From the NCBI GenBank assembly GCA_964530825.1, contig CAZHCA010000006.1, positions 124,001 to 188,000 on the forward strand: a stretch of DNA of 64,000 nt, read 5' to 3'. The DNA comes from CAZHCA01 sp964530825 (GTDB lineage: Bacteria > Bacteroidota > Bacteroidia > Chitinophagales > Saprospiraceae). The notes under the pieces were generated by a model that did no database searches, had not been told where the DNA came from, and saw only the letters and a list, made by a program, of their open reading frames with translations. A program made the translations under genes and the position numbers. Shown piece after piece: positions 53,001 through 61,290 of the stretch; the first letter of the stretch is position 1, and each line of letters begins with the position of its first letter.

Positions 53001-53732
53001 ATGCTAACCATTTTTCGCAAAGAAATTAATGCTTTTCTGAGCTCCCTGATTGGCTACATCGTCATCGGGGTTTTTTTGGTGGTGTTAGGGTTGGTATTGT
53101 TCGTTTTTCCCGACACCAGTATTCTGGCATACAATTACGCCACGCTGGGGCCGTTATTTGAAATGGCGCCGGTTATTTTTCTCTTCCTAATTCCAGCCGT
53201 TACCATGCGGTCGCTGGCAGAGGAGAACCAGGCCGGGACCATCGAATTGCTGGCGACAAGGCCCCTGAGTGATCTGGAGATTGTGTTGGGAAAATTTTTG
53301 GCTTGCCTGTTGCTGGTGGTTTTTGCCCTGCTGCCAACTTTGTTGTACTACTACACCGTTTACCAGCTCGGCTACCCTAAAGGCAACCTGGATAGTGGAG
53401 CTATTCTTGGTTCTTACATCGGGCTATTCCTGTTGGCTGCTGCTTTTGTAGCAATTGGTATATTCGCTTCGGCCCTCACCCGTAACCAGATTACCGCTTT
53501 TATTCTGGCCACCTTCCTGTGTTTTTTCTTGTACTATGGCTTTTTCTATCTGAGTAAGCTGCCGGTATTTGTAGGTCGGGTCGACGATATCATTCAGATG
53601 TTTGGGATCGACTACCACTATAATTCAATTAGTCGCGGCCTGATCGATAGTCGCGACGTGTTGTACTTTTTTTCCGTCATAGCCTTATTTGTTATGCTGA
53701 CAGTCCTAGCTCTGGAAAGTAGAAAATGGTAA
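53001..53732 (+). CDS. gldF: Gliding-motility ABC transporter permease GldF
   Basis: A 243-residue inner-membrane permease with six hydrophobic segments, opening MLTIFRKEINAFLSSLIGYI as usual for GldF. Conserved parts are AVTMRSLAEENQAGTIELLATRPL and the RPLSDLEIVLGKFLACL stretch, shared with ABC-2 permeases. It works with GldA and GldG; in flavobacteria the complex is needed for gliding in some species, while its cargo is unknown. The stop overlaps the gldG start by seven bases. Confidence 0.95.
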   Translation: MLTIFRKEINAFLSSLIGYIVIGVFLVVLGLVLFVFPDTSILAYNYATLGPLFEMAPVIFLFLIPAVTMRSLAEENQAGTIELLATRPLSDLEIVLGKFLACLLLVVFALLPTLLYYYTVYQLGYPKGNLDSGAILGSYIGLFLLAAAFVAIGIFASALTRNQITAFILATFLCFFLYYGFFYLSKLPVFVGRVDDIIQMFGIDYHYNSISRGLIDSRDVLYFFSVIALFVMLTVLALESRKW

Positions 53733-55471
53733 AGGAATCTATGCGCAAAAAAAACAATCGACGCAATCAGGCAATTCTGCAGTTCGTATTGTTCGCAGGC
53801 ATCCTGTTATTCCTCAATATTCTGGGCAATGCACGTATCGGCGGCCGGGCCATGTATGGCTACATCGACATGACCGAGGACCAGCGTTACTCCCTCACTT
53901 CGCCCACCCGCGAACTCTTGCGGGATCTGGATGATGTGGTATTCGTGCGGGTACTGCTCGATGGTAAATTTCCGGCCGGATTTAAGCGTCTGCAAACCAG
54001 TGTGCGGGAGGTGCTGGATGATTTTCGATCGGAGGCGGGGTACATCGAATACGAGTTCGAGAACCCACGCGAGGGTTCAGTAGAAGAGGTCAACGCCCGT
54101 ACCGATCAATTGGCTAAAGACGGCATTCAGCCCATCAACCTGAATGTACGCGATGCCGAGGGCCGTGAAACCCGTCTGATATATCCCTACGCTATCCTCT
54201 ATTACAAAGGCCGTCAAGAGGTGGTCAATTTGCTGGAAAATGAAGTGCCCGGTGTCAGCAACGAGGTAATTCTCAACAACAGCATCGGACTGCTGGAGTA
54301 CAAATTCGCCAATGCCATACAGAAATTGCAGCGCGATATCCGCATGGCCATTGCCCTCACCGCCGGACACGGAGAGCTGCGCCCCGAGGAGACGGCCGGC
54401 TTAGAACGCGCGCTGCGCGATGCCGCCTACCTAACGGGGCGCATCGATCTGGACACCGTACTGGCTCTTCCTCCTGGTGAAATCGCCGCCCTGGTTATCG
54501 CCAAGCCGCGATCGCCTTTTTCCGAACAAGAAAAATTCAAGATCGACCAATACGTAATGCAAGGTGGCAAGGTGCTATGGCTGCTCGATCCGCTGCGCAT
54601 CGATCTGGATAGCCTTCAGCGGCCCGGGGGGTATGTGCCTATTGAATACGATCTGAACCTCGAAGATTTACTCTTTCGCTACGGCGTGCGTATTCAACCC
54701 AATTTGGTACTCGACTTACAGAGCTCGCGCATCCCCCTGACTATCGGTCAGGTGGCGGGGCGGCCCCAGATCGAGTTATTTCCCTACCCATACCATCCGG
54801 TGGTGTCGCCCTCGTCGGATCATCCGGTGGTCAATAACCTAGGGCCAATCAATCTTTTTTACCCGGCTACCATAGACACCACGGTACGCACCAAACTGCC
54901 GGTAGATCAGACCGTGCTGCTGGCCTCCAGTCCGACCAGCCGCCTCCAGTATCCACCCTTGAATATGAACTTTGACTTTTTGCGCTACGAGCTCGATCCC
55001 GACAAATTCGACAAGGGCCCTCAGCCACTGTGCGTACTGCTCGAAGGCGAGCTGCCTTCCCTCTACGAAAACCGCATCACACCCAGCATGGAGGCAGGAT
55101 TGCAGGAGTTAGGTATGGAATTCCGGGAGCAAAGCGTTCGCACACGAATGATCGTCGTGTCGGATGGGGATGTGGCGCGCAACGAAATGGACCCGGAAAC
55201 CAACAAAATTATCCCACTAGGCTACAACCGCTTTGAGAAATACCAATTCGCCAATAAAGAGTTTTTGGTAAACGCGGTGGAGTATTTACTCGACGAAGGA
55301 GGCATCATTGCAGCCCGCGGAAAAGAAGTGCGCTTACGGCTGCTCGATGCTGCCAGAGCCCGGGAAGAAAAGCTCTTCTGGCAGCTGCTTAATATTCCGC
55401 TGCCACTAGTATTGGTCGTGGTGTTCGGGCTGGTGTATAACTACATCCGCCGCCGCCGCTTCGCTAGGTAA
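53726..55471 (+). CDS. gldG: Gliding-motility ABC transporter auxiliary protein GldG
   Basis: A 581-residue protein with an N-terminal membrane helix (about 15-34), a periplasmic domain of the ABC-transporter auxiliary family (MTEDQRYSLTSPTRELLRDL, then a long alpha/beta region with GGKVLWLLDPLRIDLDSL), and a C-terminal membrane helix (about 556-573) followed by a basic tail. The arrangement is that of GldG. It may start at 53726 or at the in-frame ATG 53741. DUF4340 follows after 33 bases. Confidence 0.95.
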   Translation: MVKESMRKKNNRRNQAILQFVLFAGILLFLNILGNARIGGRAMYGYIDMTEDQRYSLTSPTRELLRDLDDVVFVRVLLDGKFPAGFKRLQTSVREVLDDFRSEAGYIEYEFENPREGSVEEVNARTDQLAKDGIQPINLNVRDAEGRETRLIYPYAILYYKGRQEVVNLLENEVPGVSNEVILNNSIGLLEYKFANAIQKLQRDIRMAIALTAGHGELRPEETAGLERALRDAAYLTGRIDLDTVLALPPGEIAALVIAKPRSPFSEQEKFKIDQYVMQGGKVLWLLDPLRIDLDSLQRPGGYVPIEYDLNLEDLLFRYGVRIQPNLVLDLQSSRIPLTIGQVAGRPQIELFPYPYHPVVSPSSDHPVVNNLGPINLFYPATIDTTVRTKLPVDQTVLLASSPTSRLQYPPLNMNFDFLRYELDPDKFDKGPQPLCVLLEGELPSLYENRITPSMEAGLQELGMEFREQSVRTRMIVVSDGDVARNEMDPETNKIIPLGYNRFEKYQFANKEFLVNAVEYLLDEGGIIAARGKEVRLRLLDAARAREEKLFWQLLNIPLPLVLVVVFGLVYNYIRRRRFAR

Positions 55472-55504
55472 AATTTTCTAACAAGCTAGACAATTGCCAT
55501 AACG

Positions 55505-56536
55505 ATGAAGGGGAATCGCACTGTTGTATTACTGATTTTATTTGTTTTACTGGGGGGTGGCACGCTCTGGTATCTCAATTCCAAGCCCGAAGAGAAGACC
55601 ACCCTGCTGGGTGCCGATCGCGAATTTGCTTTTGAAGACACGAGCCGCATCCATAAAATATTCCTGGCCGACCGCGAAGGGGAGACCGTAACCCTTGAGC
55701 GCGATGGGAAATACTGGACCTACAACGCTCAGTACCGCGCCCGGCCCAATGCTGTAGAAAACCTGTTGGATGCTATTCGGCGGGTCGAAGTGAAATACAA
55801 ACCACCTCAGGCTGCCATACCCAATATGGTGCGCGATTTGGCTGCTTACGGTATAAAAGTGGAACTCTACGATCGGCGGGATCAGCTCCTTAAATCGTAC
55901 TATGTGGGTGGAGGTACGGCCGACGAGCGCGGCACCCATATGATCATGGAGGACGCCGAGCAACCCTATGTCTGCTACCTTCCTAGCTGGGAAGGAAATA
56001 TTCGCTTTCGCTACAATCTCAAAGGGGAAGATTGGCGCGACAAGACCATCTTTCAGGACCGGCCCCAAGAAATTGCAGCGATCAGCGTCGAATATCCCAA
56101 GCAGCGCAGTAAGTCGTTCAGGCTGGAACGGACTGCAGGCGGTTTTAAGGTGCGCCCCTTTTATGCTACTACACCGGAGATCAACGGGCGGGTTAATGAG
56201 GGGTTAGTGCGCACCTATCTCGACGGCTTCCGGTGGATTGCCGCCGAGGCTTTTGAAACTACCAATCCGCTACGTGATTCTATCCTACAGTTAGTGCCAT
56301 TTAGTACCATTACGCTGAAGCGAACCGACGGGCAGGAAAAAACGGTGCGGCTTTTTCCCATTTTCCTGGAAAATGAAGTGCTCGACCCTAAGTACGGGCT
56401 GCGCACAACTACACCCAATGTGCCGGCAGAGCGGTTCTTCGCCGATGTGCAGCACAGCGGCGATTTTATGCTCGTCCAGCAACGTGTGTTCGGCAAGCTG
56501 TTGTGGGCCTATCCGTTTTTTTATGAAACACAGTGA
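55505..56536 (+). CDS. DUF4340-domain protein linked to GldFG
   Basis: A 343-residue protein with an N-terminal membrane helix (about 7-25) and a periplasmic DUF4340 region: LADREGETVTLERDGKYWTYNAQYRARPNAVENLL, then AIPNMVRDLAAYGIKVELYD and YVGGGTADERGTHM (each an interrupted beta-rich repeat). DUF4340 proteins commonly follow GldG-like genes in many phyla and are thought to be part of the same ABC complex. The function is otherwise unknown. Confidence 0.9.
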   Translation: MKGNRTVVLLILFVLLGGGTLWYLNSKPEEKTTLLGADREFAFEDTSRIHKIFLADREGETVTLERDGKYWTYNAQYRARPNAVENLLDAIRRVEVKYKPPQAAIPNMVRDLAAYGIKVELYDRRDQLLKSYYVGGGTADERGTHMIMEDAEQPYVCYLPSWEGNIRFRYNLKGEDWRDKTIFQDRPQEIAAISVEYPKQRSKSFRLERTAGGFKVRPFYATTPEINGRVNEGLVRTYLDGFRWIAAEAFETTNPLRDSILQLVPFSTITLKRTDGQEKTVRLFPIFLENEVLDPKYGLRTTTPNVPAERFFADVQHSGDFMLVQQRVFGKLLWAYPFFYETQ

Positions 56537-56597
56537 CCGGGAAGCGTTGCGAAGCATTCGCCATTTTCCCTAAATTGATGCTTACAAAACAGCACAT

Positions 56598-57851
56598 ATG
56601 CGGAAACTAGTTGTCTTGGCATTGGGATGCATCCTGTTGTGGCCGGTAAGCGCCAATCACCAAGAAGAATGGGGCTTCTTCGGGCACCGGCGGCTCAATC
56701 GGTTAGCCGTATTTACGCTGCCTCCGGAGATGATTGTTTTTTTCAAGAAGCACATCGAGTACGTCACGGAACATGCTGTCGACCCCGACAAACGGCGCTA
56801 CGCAACCAAGCACGAGGCGCCCCGCCATTACATCGATATTGATAAATGGGGGTCTTATCCCTTTTCCGATCTGCCCCGCGATTGGGACGCCGCCCTAATG
56901 AAATATACCGACGTCTACATCGTGCCGCCCGGTGACGATACCCTGAAAATTTTCGGTCACCATCTGACGCACGTGCAGGCGCGCGATGTGGTGCTCGATT
57001 CTGTGGCCAACCTCCGGGCAGCGGCCTTCTGGGAAGGACGCACGCTTTCCACTTCACGTTACCGCCAGTTTTTCAACGATAATATCCTCAACCAGTATTA
57101 CGAAGAGAGCTGGATCATTGAGCTGGACAGCCTGCGTAGTTTACTTGGGCCCGATATTGAAGCAGAATCCATTTTTGCCATCGACCGGTTTTCGGAGCAC
57201 GGTATTGTGCCTTATCACCTGTTGAGTTTTTATTCCCAACTGGTGGAAGCTTTCCGGCAAAAAAGTATTGACCGCCTATTGCGCATCGCCACTGAGATGG
57301 GCCATTATATCGGCGATGCGCATGTGCCCCTCCATACGACGGTCAACTACAATGGACAACTCACCGACCAGGTGGGGATACACGCCTTCTGGGAGAGCCG
57401 GATCCCTGAGCTGTTTGCCGATCGCACGTTCGATTACTTCGTGGGCAAGGCCGAGTATATTGAAAATAAAAAGGATTACTTCTGGGATATCGTCCTCTCC
57501 AGCCACCGGCTGGTCGATTCGGTATTGCTGATTGAAAAAGACCTCAGCAAGGAGTATCCGCAGGATCGGCAGTACTGTTTTGAGGAGCGCCTGGGGCGTA
57601 CGATCCGCACCCAGTGCACCGAGTATGCTGCCGCCTACCAGGATCGCCTGGATGGTATGGTGGAACGGCGTTGGCGCGAGACCATCCATTCTATTGGAAG
57701 CGTATGGTTTTCGGCCTGGGTCGATGCTGGAAAACCCGACCTGGCGACCCTGGCCGGCGTAGCTATCACGGAGGCTGAGCGGCAACGCCAGAAAGAATTA
57801 AACCGCGCCCTACAGTCCGGCGAAGCCAAGGGCCGGCCGCACGATCAATAG
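56598..57851 (+). CDS. Zinc-dependent phospholipase C / S1-P1 nuclease-like secreted protein
   Basis: A 417-residue exported hydrolase with a signal peptide (1-19). The fold's zinc ligands are visible: Trp and His in WGFFGHRRLNRLAVFT, Asp in PRHYIDIDKWGSYP, then MGHYIGDAHVPLHTT (His and Asp) and GIHAFWESRIPEL (His-x3-Glu). These define the phospholipase C/S1-P1 nuclease superfamily, which cleaves phosphodiesters in lipids or nucleic acids; the split between the two activities cannot be made here. It follows the DUF4340 gene by 61 bases on the same strand. Confidence 0.87.
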   Translation: MRKLVVLALGCILLWPVSANHQEEWGFFGHRRLNRLAVFTLPPEMIVFFKKHIEYVTEHAVDPDKRRYATKHEAPRHYIDIDKWGSYPFSDLPRDWDAALMKYTDVYIVPPGDDTLKIFGHHLTHVQARDVVLDSVANLRAAAFWEGRTLSTSRYRQFFNDNILNQYYEESWIIELDSLRSLLGPDIEAESIFAIDRFSEHGIVPYHLLSFYSQLVEAFRQKSIDRLLRIATEMGHYIGDAHVPLHTTVNYNGQLTDQVGIHAFWESRIPELFADRTFDYFVGKAEYIENKKDYFWDIVLSSHRLVDSVLLIEKDLSKEYPQDRQYCFEERLGRTIRTQCTEYAAAYQDRLDGMVERRWRETIHSIGSVWFSAWVDAGKPDLATLAGVAITEAERQRQKELNRALQSGEAKGRPHDQ

Positions 57852-57972
57852 GTTTGGTCCGGTCCGTTCTATTGTAGACCGTTACTTAGGCAGGCTTTTC
57901 AAAACCAAGGCATCGGTAATCAGGCGACGTCGACAGGCCCCTACATAAACCTAGATTTTCTATTTTTGCCCC

Positions 57973-58929
57973 ATGAAAAAATTACGTGATCAAATCCTGC
58001 TGGCCCTGAAAGGCATAGCAATGGGCATTGCCGAGGTTATCCCGGGGGTTTCCGGGGGCACCATTGCCTTCATTACCGGCATTTACGAACAACTGCTTAA
58101 CGCAATTAAGAGTGTGCTGGGGCCCGAATGGTTCCGCGCCTGGCGGACGGGCGGGCTGGCACTGGCTTGGCAGACCATCGACGGAGGTTTTCTTTTGGTA
58201 TTGGTGCTGGGTATGGCCATCGGGCTAGTGACGGGCGTCTTTGGGGTAACCCATTTTCTAGAGACCTATCCCGTGTTGCTCTGGGCCTTCTTTTTCGGCC
58301 TGATTATTGCATCGACAATTTACATCGGACGCCAGGTCAGCCATTGGAGCGGTCTGGAAGTAACGGGCATGGTTTTAGCTGCCGTTGTTGCCTACTGGAT
58401 TACCGTGGCTACCCCTTCCCAGGGGAATGGCAATTTGTTGTTCGTGTTTTTGGCGGGTGCAATTGCCATTTCTGCACTGATTTTGCCGGGAATATCGGGC
58501 AGTTTTATATTGTTGTTGCTCGGCATGTACACTCTAATTATTCCTTCGTTAAAAAGCCTGCTGGCGGAAGGCGACCTGTCGAGCTTGGTGATCCTGATCG
58601 TTTTCGGGCTAGGCTGCCTGACCGGTTTGGCGACTTTCTCCAGGCTCTTATCCTGGACTTTCAAGCATTATCCCAATCCTACACTGGCCGTCTTGACTGG
58701 GTTTATGATCGGGTCGCTGAATAAAATCTGGCCCTGGCGCAACGTGGTTTCCACGCGTATCGATAGCAGCGGCGAAGAAGTACCCTTTCTCGAACGTAGC
58801 GTGCCACCCGGTCAATTTGAAGGGGATCCCATGATTGCAGGTGCAATACTGATGATGATTGTCGGTTTTGCGTTGGTTTTGTTATTGAGTCGTTTGGATA
58901 ACGGTAAAGCATTACAGCCTACAGCCTAG
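57973..58929 (+). CDS. DUF368 (PopT-type) undecaprenyl-phosphate translocase
   Basis: A 318-residue inner-membrane protein with eight or nine hydrophobic segments. The N-terminal signature LKGIAMGIAEVIPGVSGGTIAFITGIYE and the internal repeat ISALILPGISGSFILLLLGMY are diagnostic of DUF368. PopT members of this family recycle undecaprenyl phosphate across the membrane for cell-wall and glycan synthesis. A TATTTTTG box at 57961-57968 ends four bases before the ATG. aroE begins three bases after its stop, so they are likely cotranscribed. Confidence 0.93.
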   Translation: MKKLRDQILLALKGIAMGIAEVIPGVSGGTIAFITGIYEQLLNAIKSVLGPEWFRAWRTGGLALAWQTIDGGFLLVLVLGMAIGLVTGVFGVTHFLETYPVLLWAFFFGLIIASTIYIGRQVSHWSGLEVTGMVLAAVVAYWITVATPSQGNGNLLFVFLAGAIAISALILPGISGSFILLLLGMYTLIIPSLKSLLAEGDLSSLVILIVFGLGCLTGLATFSRLLSWTFKHYPNPTLAVLTGFMIGSLNKIWPWRNVVSTRIDSSGEEVPFLERSVPPGQFEGDPMIAGAILMMIVGFALVLLLSRLDNGKALQPTA

Positions 58930-58932
58930 CGT

Positions 58933-59697
58933 ATGGAACATCGGGCATTACAAGGTTACGACCGGTTATTCGGGCTGATAGGCTACCCACTGGGGCATTC
59001 CTTTTCCAAAACGTACTTCGTAGAAAAATTCCGGCTAGAGGGAATAACCGGCGCTTTTTACGAGAATTTTCCGATACCCTCCATTGAGATGTTCCCGCAA
59101 TTGTGGAAGGATTACCCGAATCTGATCGGCTGCAATGTGACAATACCTTACAAGGAACAAGTGATACCCTACCTCGATGCTCTGGATCCGGGTGCCTGGG
59201 CTGTTGGCGCCGTCAATACGGTCAAGCGGGAAAAAGGCAAGTTGACCGGTTACAACACCGATATCATTGGTTTTGAGCGATCGTTGCGGGAATTAATTGG
59301 CACACCCCCCTCCGGCCTGTGTGCCCTGGTATTGGGAACCGGGGGCGCTGCTAAGGCAGTGATTTACGTACTGGATCAATTGGGTATTACATCCGCCAAG
59401 GTTTCGAGAACCCCCGGCAAAGGCGACTTCATCTACGAAGAGTTGAATCGGGAAGTGGTCGCTAAGCATCGATTGATTGTCCAAACCACCCCGTTAGGAA
59501 TGTCGCCTCACAACAATACATTTCCAGCTTTGGCTTACGAGGGAATCGGTGGCCAACATTGGTGCTTTGACTTGGTGTACAATCCCGAAAAAACTTTATT
59601 TTTAGATAAAGCAGCATCGCAGGGCGCTCAAACAATGAATGGCCTACCCATGTTACACGGACAGGCCAAAGTTGCCTGGGCAATTTGGAATGCTTAA
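58933..59697 (+). CDS. aroE: Shikimate dehydrogenase
   Basis: NADP-dependent reduction of 3-dehydroshikimate to shikimate in aromatic amino acid synthesis; 254 residues, cytoplasmic. The substrate-binding serines are in YPLGHSFSK, the catalytic Lys74 in NVTIPYKE and Asp110 in GYNTDIIGF. The NADP loop is VLGTGGAAKAV. The C-terminal NGLPMLHGQAKVAW motif is present. Length is normal for bacterial AroE (250-280). It sits three bases after the DUF368 gene; proline dehydrogenase follows after 19 bases. Confidence 0.96.
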   Translation: MEHRALQGYDRLFGLIGYPLGHSFSKTYFVEKFRLEGITGAFYENFPIPSIEMFPQLWKDYPNLIGCNVTIPYKEQVIPYLDALDPGAWAVGAVNTVKREKGKLTGYNTDIIGFERSLRELIGTPPSGLCALVLGTGGAAKAVIYVLDQLGITSAKVSRTPGKGDFIYEELNREVVAKHRLIVQTTPLGMSPHNNTFPALAYEGIGGQHWCFDLVYNPEKTLFLDKAASQGAQTMNGLPMLHGQAKVAWAIWNA

Positions 59698-59716
59698 CCA
59701 AGTTTAAACCGAATTT

Positions 59717-60976
59717 ATGGAATCGGCTGGAAAACCAGTGATGGATAAGACGATCGAAAAATACGACGAAATTGTCCGCAGGGTATGGGGAAAACCGCAA
59801 AATCTGAATATCGATTTTTCTGATACCCAAACCGCTTTTGCCCACCTCAGCGACAAAGAGCTCAAACGCATAGCCTGGATGTTCGGCCTGATGAACAAAG
59901 GCTGGCTGGTTAAGCTGGGTTCGCCCATCGGTATGTTTGCTGCTCGCTTGAACATCGGATTTATTGAACGAATTATAAAAAATACCATATTTGAGTTGTT
60001 TTGTGGCGGTACCAGCCTGCTAGAGAGCCAACCCTCGATCGATAAACTGTATGCATCTAACGTTTACGCCATTCTCGACTATGGCGCCGAAGGCAAAGAA
60101 CGCGAAGAAGACTTCAACCAGACCATGACCGAAACCATTCGCGCCCTGGAATTTGCCGCTCGTAATGAAAGCGTACCCATGGTTAGCTCTAAGGTTACCG
60201 GTCTGACTCGCAATGGGCTGCTGGAAAAAATCAGCCGGGGCGGATCGCTCTCCGAACAGGATCAGGCCGATTACCAGAGCCTGTTGAAACGATTGGACAG
60301 TATGTGCTACGTGGCCGCTGAGAAGAAGGTGGCGCTGGCCTTTGACGCCGAAGAAAGCTGGATGCAGCAGGCCCTTGATGACTTAGTGAATAAAATGATG
60401 GCCCGCTACAATAAGGAGGCAGTCGTGGTATACAATACTTTCCAGATGTACCGGCATGATCGATTAGCCCACCTGAAAGCTTCGCACGAAATGGCCCTGG
60501 AAGGCGGCTACCTGCTGGGTGCGAAGCTCGTGCGTGGCGCCTATATGGAAAAAGAGCGTCGGTACGCCCAGGAACAAGGCCGCCCCAGCCCGATCCACCC
60601 CGATAAAGCCGCTACCGATCAGGCCTACGATTCAGCAGTAGCCTACTGTGTAGCGCATTACGAAACCATCGGGTTCTGCAATGCCACTCATAACGAAAAG
60701 AGCAATATGCTCCAGGCAAAACTCATGGCCGAACACGGCATTGATAAACACCATCCTCACTTGTTGTTTTGCCAGCTCTACGGCATGAGTGATAACCTCA
60801 CCTTCAATCTGGCTAAAGCCGGATACCGTGTAGCAAAATACCTGCCCTACGGTCCTGTACGCGATGTCATCCCTTATCTTATTCGGCGGGCTCAGGAAAA
60901 CACCGCCGTGACGGGAGACGTGAGTCGGGAGTTGCAATTGGTGCAGCGTGAAATGGCGCGTCGAGGACTTAAATAG
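59717..60976 (+). CDS. Proline dehydrogenase (monofunctional)
   Basis: A 419-residue FAD enzyme that oxidises proline to pyrroline-5-carboxylate. The ProDH barrel shows TGLTRNGLLEKIS, FDAEESWMQ, YNTFQMYRHDRL, GAKLVRGAYMEKE, ATHNEKS and QLYGMSDNLTFNLAKAGYRVAKYLPYGPV, ending with the conserved IRRAQENTAV stretch. The long version with an N-terminal helical part (about 1-90) is usual in Bacteroidota; the P5C dehydrogenase domain of bifunctional PutA is absent. It is probably coexpressed with aroE. Confidence 0.95.
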   Translation: MESAGKPVMDKTIEKYDEIVRRVWGKPQNLNIDFSDTQTAFAHLSDKELKRIAWMFGLMNKGWLVKLGSPIGMFAARLNIGFIERIIKNTIFELFCGGTSLLESQPSIDKLYASNVYAILDYGAEGKEREEDFNQTMTETIRALEFAARNESVPMVSSKVTGLTRNGLLEKISRGGSLSEQDQADYQSLLKRLDSMCYVAAEKKVALAFDAEESWMQQALDDLVNKMMARYNKEAVVVYNTFQMYRHDRLAHLKASHEMALEGGYLLGAKLVRGAYMEKERRYAQEQGRPSPIHPDKAATDQAYDSAVAYCVAHYETIGFCNATHNEKSNMLQAKLMAEHGIDKHHPHLLFCQLYGMSDNLTFNLAKAGYRVAKYLPYGPVRDVIPYLIRRAQENTAVTGDVSRELQLVQREMARRGLK

Positions 60977-61290
60977 GACAAAATTAGGCGGGAATTATCG
61001 GGAGGCGACTTGTTAGGTCACAATAATTAAGAAATAATTTATAACTTGATCTTGTATATTAGTTACCGCAGTATGTAGTCCATACAATCCGTACAATCGC
61101 CATGGGGTAGGCTGCACCCTTTCAATCATTCAACGCGTCGTTCGAGGAACCCAGGATCAATCGTAGCCAACAAAACGAAATCCACGCCGACGACTTGCAA
61201 AAGTCCCGTTTCTCTGTCCATGTCCAAAACGATAGTTGATCCTCCGCGCTTTTGCCGGAAACACACATTCTTTGGGAAAAATGAAGAAAA
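60977..61290. other. Intergenic region before the giant repeat protein
   Basis: About 314 bases without a convincing gene. It contains an AT-rich part at about 61025-61065 that could hold the promoter of the gene at 61291, though no exact TAnnTTTG box is seen. A - strand open frame (61126-61314) has a protein-like middle (STIVLDMDRETGLLQVVGVD) but overlaps the next start and matches nothing recognisable. Confidence 0.5.

Noticed and set aside
57961..57972. TATTTTTG box as a separate promoter feature for the DUF368 gene
   Set aside because: The box is perfect, but it ends four bases before the ATG and no -33 element is visible, so it may be chance; mentioned in the gene entry only.
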